Shown: positions 11,700 to 22,581, numbered from the stretch's first letter. The stretch: 64,000 nucleotides of DNA from Chaetoderma sp. LZ-2023a (GCA_034401795.1 CM067369.1:136620000-136683999); one strand, 5' to 3'. Notes: generated from the letters alone by a model not told the origin. Numbers and translations are program-made.

Positions 11700-12090
11700 A
11701 TTCGACTTCACAAGTAAAAAATAATTTTATTAATTTAAATACGGAATTAAATCATCATATATTAAGATTTATTTTGTTGTATTACATTGAGGTACACAAT
11801 TTAGCCTTTGAACCCTTTACCTCTCAAATTTTAGAATTTTTCATAAAAAATGTTGATTTGCAGACGAAGAGAATACTACTTTGAAATTTTATCACTGGAA
11901 TAACTGGCTCGGTTATCCAGCCATTCATTCCAGTGATACATTTTCAAAAATAGTCTTCTCTTGCTCTGCAAATACACATTTCCCAAGAACACTCCAGAAG
12001 TCTTTTTTAGCCGCTTTGAGTGTTAAAGGGTTAAAAAAACTATACAATTTTAACCATTTTATTTTCAACATTCTGATGTGAAGCCTTAAA
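11700..12090. mobile_element. Family F element split by a family A insertion
   Basis: The F right half (CATATATTAAGATTTATTTT through GAGGTACACAATTTAGCC) stops near 11,808. The F terminal segment (CAATTTTAACCATTTTATTT onward) resumes near 12,040. Between them is an A element, so F is the older of the two. Confidence 0.75.
11809..12036. mobile_element. Family A MITE, copy 6 (nested in F)
   Basis: The left end is GAACCCTTTACCTCTCAAA and the right end GTTAAAGGGTTAA. Inside is the standard palindrome with ATTCATTCCAGTGATACATT. Inserted within F. Confidence 0.82.
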
Positions 12091-12329
12091 ACGTGGGGAT
12101 GCCTTCGGGTGGGTGGGTGGGCGATTTCAAGGAGAGTGAGTCATATTTTTCTATGAGTGTGCCCAGTATGGTGTTAGGCCCAGTTGAATCAAGCTACATT
12201 GGAGCTCGTGTATTTTATTCCCGATAATTTGGATACTTTGGATGTTTATCAAAAGTAACCTGGTGTTGGCGCTCCATTTTCACTTCACCATTCCATAAGT
12301 AATTTTGATCAAAATTTCAAAATATTTAC

Positions 12330-12478
12330 TTATTGAATGCCCATTTGCAGGCCAAGAGAAAACAATTTTTTGAAAATTTTCAAAGATAGTCTTCTCTTGG
12401 CCTGCAAATTGGCATTCCGCAAAGCCATTGTCGCAGAGGCAGGTTTTGGCCGAGTTTGACATTAAATGGGTAAATTGG
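12330..12478. mobile_element. Family A MITE, copy 7 (core deleted)
   Basis: The outer arms are GCCCATTTGCAGGCCAAGAG and the inverted CTTCTCTTGGCCTGCAAATT. They meet almost directly, because the CACTGGAATGACTGG centre is missing. The right end is ATTAAATGGGTAAA. Confidence 0.78.
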
Positions 12479-12685
12479 TGGGATGATGATGTCATCAGTA
12501 ACGGAAGTGCCGTTGGGAATGCTCATTAATGGTTCAGAATATGGTCGGATTCCGGTAATAACTACGGAAGGCGTGCAGCTGAGTCTAGAAATACTGAATA
12601 GTGAATATGCACGACTGCGCTTTACTGAGAGGGTACGAATTCTAGACATCTGTTCAGGAATCGAGGCAATACAAAATGTGCCCCC

Positions 12686-13066
12686 CATATTAACTCCTCT
12701 AACGTCAACTCAACAGCCGCAGCGGTCAGCAACAGTCTCTGTAGTGGCCTTGAGAAATTTCCATTTGCGGGAGAAGAGAGAACTATTTTTGAAAATCTTA
12801 CCATTGGAATGACTGGCTCTGTCACAAAATTTTTCAAAATAATCGTCCCTTATGCTGCAAATGGACATTGGCTAAGCACAAAATTTGGAAATTTCCGACC
12901 ATTAAATCTTTAATTGTCAAACCAGCCGGAACGATCACTTCAGTAAGCTATTTTGTAAATGCCAGTGGAAAATGTACATAAAGAGTCTTCTGGGAGCTAG
13001 CAAATGTACATTCGCTGAGAAAAACCTTCAAATTCCTTGAAGAATCGTTACCATTAAAGGGTTAAT
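12686..13066. mobile_element. Family A element, copy 8 (long, decayed)
   Basis: The left end TTAACTCCTCTAACGTCAA and right end CCATTAAAGGGTTAA bracket one decayed palindrome (12,750-12,880) and a second more degraded arm set (12,940-13,030). The whole may be an A2-type element or two overlapping insertions. Confidence 0.6.
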
Positions 13067-13276
13067 TTAGGCGCGTGCAACACTGGCATTTAATATACCA
13101 ATAACCTAGATGGTACGACGTTCCGCCATAACGCAGGTTACTGAGCCAGTATTAGACCAATACAGGGCCAATACAGGGTCAATATAGCCCAGAATTGGCC
13201 CAGTCCCTCTCAGTAACATTTGTTATAGGGTTAGATTTTCTCAGAATTTGAATACGGTATCCGGACATGACAGCTG
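13067..13276. other. Gene-free interval
   Basis: Short segment with CCAATACAGGGCCAATACAG-type direct repeats near 13,155-13,190. No gene. Confidence 0.4.
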
Positions 13277-13661
13277 AATGGAGGAATCCACGTTTAGCTA
13301 TGCCCTCCCATTTCTAAATAACTTCTCCCGTGTAGGGTTCGATCTCTCGCTCTCTCTTTCTCCCCATCCCTCCCTCCATCCCTCCCGCCTGTCCACCCAT
13401 CCTCCCTCCCTCCATCCCCCATCCCCCCCCCCCTCTCTCCCCACAGCGCCCAGTCAAATTGGTTTCAAAGTATACAACATAATGTTTATTAACTAGTAAA
13501 GACATACAATTCGTACAACAACGCTTAGCCCGTGATAAATTACGCGTTCGTGACGAATTTATCTACTTCATTCATAATGAAATTGATTGTGACGTCATCC
13601 TACACGTCCTGTAGTTGATTATGACGTCATATGATAGGTGGATAAACTGGAAAGGTCCATT
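13277..13661. mobile_element. Family B MITE, copy 2 (one arm replaced by CT-rich tract)
   Basis: The left part starts AATGGAGGAATCCACGTTTA. The right end is ACTGGAAAGGTCCATT. The left hairpin arm is replaced by a (CCCTCCCTCCAT)-like tract at 13,340-13,440, leaving only the right arm (CAGTCAAATTGGTTTCAAAG). Two TGACGTCA octamers remain near 13,583 and 13,622. Confidence 0.78.
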
Positions 13662-13691
13662 CGTCCAGGCCATCCCAATAACATTTGTTAT

Positions 13692-14076
13692 AATGGACGG
13701 TTCCAGTGTATCCATCTATCATATGACGTCATATGACATCATACTCAACTAAGTGACGTGTATGGTGATGCCATAATTAATTATGGCATGCATGATTCGA
13801 TTTAGTCCGTGTTTAACGCTTATTAGTCCGACGCATTCTACAAATTGTATGTCTCTAAACATTTAATAAACATTCTGTTGACAATTTTGAAACTAATTCA
13901 TTGGCAGCAGCAGCACCCAGTCAGATTAGTTTCAAAATATTTAACAGCTTACCTGTATAGTTTTCTGGAAATTGATAGCCAGGGAGTTCAGAGATCGATC
14001 TATGCCAACACGAGCGAGGTGTGGGTGGAACTTAGCTAGAGATGGGCGGGCCATAGTAAAACTGGAACGGTTTATT
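13692..14076. mobile_element. Family B MITE, copy 3 (complete, inverted relative to copy 2)
   Basis: The ends are AATGGACGGTTCCAGT and its inverse ACTGGAACGGTTTATT, the best pair of B termini in the window. The order is CRE-rich half, hairpin, then GATCGATC and AGCTAGAGATGGGCGGG block. It faces copy 2 across a 30 bp gap. Confidence 0.87.
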
Positions 14077-14258
14077 GGGTTTGATCTACTCAGGATAATT
14101 CAGCCAGTAAGCCTATCTACTCTCTTTTAAATTATAGGCCTACGTACTTTTGCCTTTCTCGTAGAAGTTTTAGTACAGCGGACATATGCTCATATAAGTT
14201 CGTCCACTTTATGAAAAAAGATATGACTTGGCACACATATACTAGGTCTACGCACTAA

Positions 14259-14348
14259 GGCCGTCTTCTCACTAGAGACTTAATCAGGAATAACGCCAAA
14301 CTGAAGTATGGCCATATTTCTGATTAACACTCCAGTGAGAACACGGCC
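14259..14348. mobile_element. Family E MITE, copy 2 (Harbinger-like)
   Basis: A 90 bp element with ends GGCCGTCTTCTCACTAGAG and the inverted CTCCAGTGAGAACACGGCC. It is flanked on both sides by TAA as a direct repeat. These are the hallmarks of a PIF/Harbinger MITE. It is non-coding. Confidence 0.8.
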
Positions 14349-14352
14349 TAAG

Positions 14353-14580
14353 ATTGGAGGCAACCAGGATTTGGTATGTGTCAAATCGGGCGGCTATTTT
14401 TCAAGATGGCCGCCAGGAAAATTTCCCGATCTAAGTGTAAGGACATAATGAGACCAGGAAATATTTTAATAACATTTTATTAATATTAATATTTCGTATT
14501 TAATACACAGAGTAGGCTATGGCTCACAAATATGTTAACATGTTTCCAAAATAAAAACAGAAACATATTAGGGAAGATGA
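14353..14580. other. Gene-free interval
   Basis: AT-rich. It includes ATTAATATTAATATT-type simple sequence but nothing else recognisable. Confidence 0.4.
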
Positions 14581-14584
14581 TATT

Positions 14585-14830
14585 GTGGGTATGTACGCGT
14601 GTGCGTGCGTGAGTGCGTGCCTGCCTGCGTGCGTGCGTGCGAGAGCGAGCGAGTGAGTGAGTGAGTGAGTGAGTGAGTGAGTGAGTGAGTGAGTGAGTGA
14701 GTGAGTGAGTGAGTGAGTGAGTGAGTGAGTGAGTGAGTGAGTGAGTGAGTGAGTGAGTGGGTGGGTGGGTGGGTTGGTGGCGGGGGGGGGTGTGGATCGG
14801 TGTGTGAGTGCGTGCGTGCTCGTGTGTCCT
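14585..14830. repeat. (GAGT)n microsatellite with GTGC flanks
   Basis: About 30 GAGT units at 14,648-14,760, flanked by GTGC-rich and GGGT-rich tracts. The reverse-strand frame with a THSL repeat is a by-product. Confidence 0.97.
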
Positions 14831-15985
14831 GAGCTCTATCTACAAAACTCATTATGCGATTTGGCTCAAATTTTACCACAGAGAAGTAACTTGCGGTGAC
14901 AGAGGTCTCTAGCCTTTGACCCTGATTCGCATAAGGTCTGGATTCTTATCGATCAATTCTAGATCTGGATCGATCAAATTCTGGATCTGTCGATATCTCT
15001 GAAACTACTAGTCCAATTTGACTCAATTTTAAGACATGAAAGTTGAAATACACACACTAGGCTTCCACAGCTTTGGGCGAGATCTAGTAAAATGTGGAGA
15101 AAACCACGGAAAATGGGTAAAAATTCGGAATATCCTAAAATACGAAAACCGTTTATAGGGTGACAAAAAGCTTAGGGCCAGGGTCTGCAAACTCTGATTG
15201 CTCTGGTTTGATCTGCTTCCAATGAAAGTCCAAAATATTCACGTACGTCTCATTTTATTTTGGAAACATTAACTTATTTCTAAGCTGTAGGGCTAGTATC
15301 AGTGATATCAGAGCTCATTCTGAATGTCTATCTCACCTGTTCGTGGTCATTTTAGGTCGAAATCTTTAAAGCTTGAATTCTGTAATGAATAATTAAGCAT
15401 ATATTCTGAGATATAAACATATAGTTGTTCATATATAGAGACCACATTGAAACATTGAATGGTTTTATGAATATGTCTTCTCAAAATTTACCTCTTTAGA
15501 GGTACAGTACGTTTCAGAAATAACCTAACATGTTACCAAAACAAAATAAAAACTTACAATTGAGTATTTTGAACATAACGGCAACTACGCTCAAACTAAT
15601 CAACATCACATTTCTTAAATCGTGTTCAAAATTATACTAACTAACATGTTTCTATTTTTCGTTTGGAAACTGCATTTGAATTCTTTATTAACCATGACGT
15701 GTGCTGTAGAGTGACTGATGATGATGCCCTTCTTTTGGGACAAACCTGCAACTATCGGCAAATCTCTCCGCGAAGCATCAATATTTAACACTCGCATGTG
15801 ACAATGCGCATTCAATCCGTAGAATAAGCGAACGCTGGCAAAGGTCAATGAACGAGACTTGTCAACGATGGATGAAAATTATGAGAGCTAATGTCTTGCG
15901 CCACCATGCCAAAGAGACTGATGCCGATCTGGGACATCGTAAGGTGACTGTAGTAGCAGAAAGCTACTCACACCACTGTATTCGC
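14831..15985. other. Gene-free interval with a family C remnant
   Basis: At 15,500-15,665 the sequence (CAAAACAAAATAAAAACTTA, then CATTTCTTAAATCGTGTTCA) resembles the C element at 51,120-51,330. Elsewhere there are ATCTGGATCGATCAA repeats near 14,960 and no gene. Confidence 0.45.
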
Positions 15986-16285
15986 GGAACGTATTAAATT
16001 TTTTCAACGCGTTCTTTAGGATTCAATCTATTACGTCATAAATGACGTAATTAAGTTCGCCAAGAACGCTTAATTGATGGTGGACTAAGTGTTGTTGTAA
16101 AAATTGTAAGTCTTTACTATTTAATAGACATTATGTTGAATATTTTGTAACTAGTTTGACCTGACGCTGTTGCTGCCTATGGCGCCCAGACAAATTAGTT
16201 GCAAAATATTCAACAACTTACATGAATATTTTTCTGGAAATTGATAGTCATGGTGTGCCCGGATCGATATAAAACTGGATTTCTC
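15986..16285. mobile_element. Family B MITE, copy 4 (truncated)
   Basis: It contains the ACGTCATAAATGACGTAAT half, the GTCTTTACTATTTAATAGAC segment, the hairpin arms and TTTTTCTGGAAATTGATAGT. The GGGCGG block at the far end is missing. Confidence 0.75.
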
Positions 16286-16504
16286 TATTATTTGAACGAA
16301 TAAAACATAATGTTGATAGAATTGGAGTACAGTTCATGTCGGTTCACTCAAATAGATATAAAAACAGAGCTACATTCCAGAGATGAATGCTGATCGTCGC
16401 CGTGAGAAGCCATTCATTGTTATTATGAACTTCGGAAAATCCCTTAGCAAAGTCATTTCGATGATGACAGCGAAGCTGTAGTAATTTGCAGTTCTCTCAC
16501 GTGC

Positions 16505-16825
16505 TGCAAACAGTGTACGTATGTATGATTACTGTATTTTGCGGCTATAGTAGTAGAAACGTCATACAGCTGCAATCAGTCCTTCTTCGCTTTTGCCCTC
16601 TGTGTCGTGTCCTCAGCCGAAATTCTTAGCTTCCTCAGGTCCATTCTTGACTTGAGTGTACCGAGTCTTGCTTTTCTTGAGGTCACCTCGTAGTACGCTT
16701 ATCAGATTTATGCAATGACGTCCTCTCCTGGCTTCGTATTTGCTGGCTCCGAGTATGGCGAATTCCAAGGCCCTGTGTGCTGGTGTCTCTTCTGGTATCC
16801 TTAGCAGGTGGCCAAACATGGACTA
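16505..16825 (-). pseudogene. LINE ORF2 C-terminal remnant
   Basis: The reverse strand encodes a tail with the signatures FGHLLRIPEETPAHRALEFA and KYEARRGR. This is the C-terminal segment that follows the reverse transcriptase in several LINE clades (motif W/F-GH-LRMP). The fragment is about 100 codons, 5'-truncated, and its 3' end continues to about 16,505. The copy at 8,170-8,345 shares that 3' part. It has no intact domain and is not functional. Confidence 0.8.
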
Positions 16826-16984
16826 TCTTTGCTGGACGACTTTTACAGACAGCGGCGTATACGTATGGACCAGCTCTATATAGTCTATTGCCCGTTGTTC
16901 AAGTCAGCAACGGAAAGCCAATGCACATAGCCGGTATTGAGAACATTCAATTTTAGTTATGGTGGGTGGTCGTCACATTAAATG
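16826..16984. other. Gene-free interval
   Basis: Nothing recognised between the LINE remnant and the D element. Confidence 0.4.
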
Positions 16985-17655
16985 ATAACTAACCTCATTT
17001 CATGGTATCTATGCAGGTGATCGAGGAGGCCACGCATAAATTATGCATGGGATTTTAAGCTTTTTACTATCTCGCCAAAGAAAGATATTCAAGCTTTAGT
17101 AGCTAAATGTTGGTACATTTCTGCAGCTTATTATAGCTGCCGTCGTTTACTTGTCAACCAATCAGAAAGAACCTAGCGTGTCTGCCTAGGCACATGCCCT
17201 TAGCCTTAGAGGTGCCGTCTATAGCTTGACAATGTGGATTAAAAGCAAGCATACAGGTAAACTATTGTATATTCTGAAACCAATTTGACTGGAAGTTGCT
17301 GCTGCCTTAGGCAGGAACAACTTTCAGTTAAATCAGGTTCAGAATATTCAACAAGCTGAGTATTACATAATAAAGAATCTAATGCATTGGCACTTACATG
17401 GCATTATTACGCACACTAAGCTAGAGGAGACAAAATGGTGGCGATCACTGTTCAACGTTTACGCGATGTTACAAAGCAGATAATTGTGAGACAAAATGGT
17501 GGCGATCACTGTTCAACGTTTACGTGATGTTACAAAGCAGATAATTGTGATACAGATAAAGGAATGCGACATGATTTGAATGATATGGAATCTATAAACC
17601 GTAACGTATCGGTGCAATACAACATTTGAGATGAGCTTAGCATCCCTTTAAGATG
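16985..17655. mobile_element. Family D element, copy 1
   Basis: About 670 bp collinear with 59,706-60,363, sharing GGTGATC, AGCTTTAGTAGCTAAATGTT, CAACCAATCAGAAA, a B/C-like hairpin (TTGACTGGAAGTTGCTGCTG) and AATGGTGGCG. The left terminal inverted repeat is eroded. It holds an extra 61 bp tandem duplication (17,427-17,548) absent from the other copy. Confidence 0.78.
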
Positions 17656-18215
17656 ACAGTAGTGAAAGCACTTAGTGATCAGATTAGTGGGAGCGGGTGG
17701 TCGAATGGTTGGACAACGACCCTTGTAAACCACAAACCGATGGTTCATTTCTTAAAGCTGCACATGCCCACATAACTGAAGGACATCACGTGACTAATGA
17801 AGACAGCACACGCTTCAACAGCAAGCTTACTCTGACTACCAATGGGCAGCATCCGAAATAACTTCATTACTTTTTGAACGGTGTACAAGCAAAGAACAAA
17901 TGAAAGACCATAATTCAACTTTTGGCAGCTCGTCCATTAGGGAACTGTGGAGGTGAAATGCTGTGATAGAGTCACACACGAAGATCTCTTATGTAAGTAG
18001 ATACCTCGTATTTAAATGAATATTTCATATCGAAATGGCAACTTCAAATCCAGCACTCTGAAAAAGAGTTGTCAGGACGTTTGGATGCTTGTTGAAGGAC
18101 ATTTTATCTGAAAGTTTGCCACAATATCTGGGAGAGTATGACAATAAGACGGAGATATTTTCGCTGATGAGTAAGTGTTGACTGGCAAGGTATTAGCCCC
18201 TCTTGTGCCAACTTA
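17656..18215. other. Gene-free interval
   Basis: No gene or repeat recognised. Confidence 0.4.
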
Positions 18216-18600
18216 ACCCTTTAATGGTCAAACTGACCAAAAAACTACTTTGCAGTGGTCTTCAGACATGGCTATTTGAAAGGCCCAGAGAAAAGTATTT
18301 TTGCATATTTACCACTAGAATGACTGGCTCGGTGACCGAGCCAGTTATTCGAGTGGTAAATTGTCAAAAATACTCTTGTCTCGGCCTGCAGATAGACACT
18401 GGCTAAGTAAACCTTTAAGTTACTTTATCATTACCCCTTTAATAGTCAAGCCGGCGAAAAAAATTCAATGCTAAATTAACAAAAATTGTCTTCTAAAATT
18501 AAAATATTTTGAAAGGTATTGACCATCAAAATGTTTAATTGATATATCAAGTAGTATTTTGAGCGCTTTGAGGCGCTGTTGACACAACATGGGTTAATAG
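18216..18600. mobile_element. Family A2 element, copy 1 (long form)
   Basis: The left end TTAACCCTTTAATGGTCAAA is a near-ideal piggyBac-type terminus and the right end reads ACATGGGTTAA. It holds the A palindrome (18,270-18,400), then a distinct 3' segment with TTGATATATCAAGTAGTATT and GAGCGCTTTGAGGCGCTG. It is about 385 bp and has no transposase. Confidence 0.85.
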
Positions 18601-18605
18601 CCTGT

Positions 18606-18880
18606 CATCTTGTACGAATTGTATTTCATTCCTATTTAATAAGCATTCTGTTATTTTTCGAAACTAATTTGTCTGGGCCATTCATAGGCAGCAACAGCAC
18701 TCGGTCAAATTAATTTCAAAATAGCCAAGACCTTATATGCATAATTTTCTGGAAAGTGAGATTCATTCAGGGAGTTCAGTGTTAGATCGAACCTGGCTAA
18801 CACGGACACAGGTTGGGCGGAGTTTAGATAGAGATGGGTGGGGCATAAATAAAGCGGGATTCATCCATTGTGGCTGGATG
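18606..18880. mobile_element. Family B MITE, copy 5 (truncated)
   Basis: It begins near TTGTACGAATTGTATTTCAT, then the hairpin arms, TTTTCTGGAAAG, GGCGGAGTTTAGATAGAGAT and a decayed end AAAGCGGGATTCATCC. The CRE-rich half is missing. Confidence 0.75.
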
Positions 18881-20119
18881 TGATTTTTAGCCAGATAAGA
18901 CGTGTCAATACAGATGTCATTGTGCTTGCTGTTAGCCTGATAACGCGGATTACTGGACCGGCACTTAGACAATACCCCCCAACCAATACGGCTCAGTAAC
19001 TTGCATTACCAGGCTAGTCTACCAATTCGGTTTGGTTTTGCTAGTATATGGGTGGTATTTGACACAAGAAAATCTCCCCCTGTGAATATCTTTAAGATAT
19101 ATAGACGCAGTCGCTATAAAATACCCAGGCATTATGAGATAACAAGAGGGTCCCGTCATACAGTGCTCATCACTGTGTGAACGTGAGCTAGGGTTAGGTA
19201 GGCAAGAAATGTCGGCATAATCAAAGTAAACCGGATGCTGAATGGATTCGTCCTCGGATGGAACCACGCAACATACGGATTACAAAATCAAAACAAAATT
19301 GCTAGAATTAGAATCTTTCGGACATTTCGAAGGGACTATGGAGGGATGCAACCCGGATGACTGATCGAGTTCGTCCTCGGACGGACGCAGTCACCATACG
19401 GGCTGCCTAATCAATCAAAATCAAACAAGTGCGCGCTGGTACTTGCTCGGATGATGGCCAGAAGAGCAAATGGGTCCCAGGACCCGAAGGACCCCACATT
19501 CCAACATCCCCACTCCCCCCAAAGGGGCCGGGAGGTCTCTGACCTAAAGCCACCCCCCCCCCCCTTGGGTACATCAGGTCATAAGACCGCACGCACCTAC
19601 TCCCCCCGACCCATCACCTACCCCATCCCTTCCCCACCCCCGTTAGGTCCAGGTTAGGCCCTCCCCATCTCCCACGCCCAAGCATGAGGAGCAACAGAAA
19701 AGCCATGGACAAGAACAGCAACATGAGATAAAATCGAGAGACAACGATCAACACACACCCAGAGAGACACAAGCTAATGCACAAACCGACGTCACAAGAA
19801 TTCACAAGAATTCAACAGAAACCATAGAGGCCAGGCGTGAGTCTAGACCCTAGCATTGGGAACTAGCATATAAACGCCTTAAATATTACAACACACACAC
19901 ACACACACGAGATAACAAGAGCACCCCCTGCCCTCCTTCCAAGCGGCGTGCACACAGCTTTATCACGTTCGCGATCATGTAGTGTCTATGACGATATGAC
20001 GCCCACATTGTGTACACTTGTACAGGCATTATCGGCAGTAATCCTAGATAAAGTTATTCCAATACTCGACAGATTCGATGTGGTAATATATGACACGGAA
20101 TCTCCCGATGGCAGTGTAA
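18881..20119. other. Gene-free interval with short repeats
   Basis: Two copies of a ~70 bp block, both containing TTCGTCCTCGGA then CATACGG, lie near 19,243 and 19,370. There are poly-C tracts near 19,553-19,564 and a short (CA)n at 19,889-19,908. The open frames here are short and Pro-rich, and I do not support them as genes. Confidence 0.5.
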
Positions 20120-21065
20120 ACAAAATCAAACAGGCAATGTAAGATCAGACAGGCACGGTAAGATCAGACAGGCAATGTAAGATCAGACAGGCAATGTAAG
20201 ATCAGACAGGCAATGTAAGATTAGACAGGCAAGGTAAGATCAGACAGACAATGTAAGATCAGACAGGCAATGTAAGATCAGACAGGCAATGTAAGATTAG
20301 ACAGGCAAGGTAAGATCAGACAGGCAAGGTAAGATCAGACAGGCAATGTAAGATCAGACAGGCAATGTAAGATTAGACAGGTAATGTAAGATCAGACAGG
20401 CAAGGTAAGATCAGACAGGCAAGGTAAGATCAGACAGGCAATGTAAGATCAGACAGGCAATGTAAGATTAGACAGGTAATGTAAGATCATACAGACAATG
20501 TAAGATCAGGCAGACAATGAAGGATCAGACAGGCGATGTAAGATTAGACAGGCAATGTAGGATCAGACAGGCAATGTAAGATTAGACAGGCAATTTAAGA
20601 TCAGACAGGCAATGTAAGTTCAGACAGGCAATGTAAGTTCAGACAGACAATGTAAGATCGGACAGACAATGTAAGATCAGACAGACAATGTAAGATCCGA
20701 CAGACAATGTAAAATCAGACAGATACTGTAAGTTCAGACATGCTATGTAAGATCAGGCAGGTAATGTAAGATCAGGCAGACAATGAAGGATCAGACAGGC
20801 GATGTAAGATTAGACAGGCAATGTAAGATTAGACAGGCAATGTAAGGTTAGACAGGCAATTTAAGATCAGACAGGCAATGTAATGTCAGACAGACAATGT
20901 AAGATCAGACAGGCAATGTAAGTTCAGACAGACAATGTAAGATCAGACAGACAATGTAAGATCAGACAGACAATGTAAGATCCGACAGACAATGTAAAAT
21001 CAGACAGATACTGTAAGATCAGACATGCTATGTAAGATCAGGCAGGTAATGTAAGATCAGACAGG
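20120..21065. repeat. 19 bp minisatellite with 266 bp higher-order repeat
   Basis: The unit is close to GATCAGACAGGCAATGTAA, about 50 copies. In the right half the same ordered series of variant units repeats at an offset of exactly 266 bp (14 units). For example, the rare CAGACAATGAAGGATC variant is at 20,511 and 20,777. Confidence 0.97.
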
Positions 21066-21340
21066 CCATGTTCACAGAGGAATGTAGGGAGATCAAAAGC
21101 ATTCCACCAAGCTATCATACCCTTTTCCAGCACATATCCTGCGTAGGTTACCAAGCAGGCCCCGTGTAGGAGAGAGGCCCTGACCTTCGAAGGTACTGCA
21201 CTGAAAATTTTGGGTGGAAGAGATAGCAGGATTTGTCGTCTGAGTCAAAGATAAATGGAAGAAAATGTGGAAATCTCTGCCCCTAACGAGCTCTGCCTAT
21301 CACGCAGTAATCAAGTGTGGGTTTATTAACCCTCTTGTTT
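21066..21340. other. Gene-free interval
   Basis: Nothing recognised. Confidence 0.4.
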
Positions 21341-21626
21341 CAATTTAACCATTCAATGGGAAAACTGACCAAAAACAACTTTGCAGAGGTCTTCAGACAT
21401 GTTTATTTGAAAGGCCTAGAGAAGTGTACTTTTGATGATTTACCACTAGAATGACTGGCTCGGCAACCGAGGCATTCATTTTAGCGGTAAACTAAAAAAA
21501 CAATACCCTTCTTTTGGTCTGCAAATAGACATTGGCTAAGTAAAAACCCTAATTTTCTCTACCATTACCCCTTTAATGGTCAAGCCAGCGAAAAAAAATT
21601 CAGTGGTAAATTTACAAAATAGTTGT
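21341..21626. mobile_element. Family A2 element, copy 2 (3' truncated)
   Basis: It starts CAATTTAACCATTCAATGGG and contains the A palindrome (TTTACCACTAGAATGACTGG and inverse), then GGTCAAGCCAGCGAAAAAAA. It is broken just after ATTTACAAAATAGTTG, where a B half-element begins. Confidence 0.78.
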
Positions 21627-21795
21627 TTGACGAAATATTCAACAGCATTTTTATTAAATAGTAAAGACAGTAATTCGTCATCGATGAACCCATCTCCGTC
21701 ATTCACGACGTAATTGATTTTGACGTCATCCTACACATCACGTAGTTGATTATGGTATCATATGATGGATTGATAAACTGGAAAGGTCCATTCCA
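21627..21795. mobile_element. Family B half-element, copy 6
   Basis: Only the right hairpin arm (GAAATATTCAACAGC), AATAGTAAAGACAG, the CRE-rich half (TTGACGTCATCC) and the terminus AAACTGGAAAGGTCCATT are present. The join to the A2 element looks like a recombination or insertion breakpoint. Confidence 0.78.
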
Positions 21796-22235
21796 TGAAT
21801 CTTCTTCACGGTGCTAGATAACATTAAAATATGATAACAACTGTTTTGTCCTTATACTCATAATGGTAAATCTCCATGGTGGCCATCTTGGAAAATGGCA
21901 GCGAATGTTGATAGTTTCCACCCACCCCCCATCTTTAATCTATGGTCTGTACTATATGTGTGTCAAGTCCCTTGCTTTTATCATAAAGTGAACGATTCGA
22001 GTGATTCAGTCGTCCATCCGCTAGACTAATCAGACTAAGTACCGAATAACTGAATCTAAGCAACATCCAGTATTGACAGCCCCATGAACATTGCCATAGT
22101 CTACACCACCGCCACAACAATCCCACCTCCAGGCCCACCCAACCCACCATCACCAGCACCACAATAAACTCGAGCATGACCCTGACCACCACAACCAACA
22201 AGACCCGCACCAACATCGCCATCACCACCACCAGT
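21796..22235. other. Gene-free interval
   Basis: It includes GGTGGCCATCTTGGAAAATG near 21,880 and CA/CC-rich sequence leading into the trinucleotide tracts. A 271-codon reverse frame (21,935-22,750) consists mostly of homopolymeric Val, Ser and Ala runs from the microsatellites and is rejected as a gene. Confidence 0.5.
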
Positions 22236-22343
22236 ACCACCAGTATTACCACCACCACCACCACCACCACCACCACCACCACCACCACCACCACCACCAC
22301 CACCACCACCACCACCACCACCACCACCACCACCACCACCACC
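22236..22343. repeat. (CCA)n microsatellite
   Basis: About 36 CCA/CAC triplets. Confidence 0.98.
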
Positions 22344-22424
22344 AATTTCTTCTTCTTCATCAATGATTTAAGTATACAGTTGTACAAGATAATGATGATG
22401 GTTTTCGAACATGGTGATGATTCT

Positions 22425-22546
22425 GTTGCTGCTGCTCCTTCCGCCGCCGCCGCCACCGCCGCCGCCTCTACCACCGCCGTCGCAGCTGTCGACGATAACG
22501 GTGGAGGCGGGGGTGATGGTGTCGCCGCCGCCGCTGCCGCCGCCGC

Positions 22547-22581
<35 letters not shown>

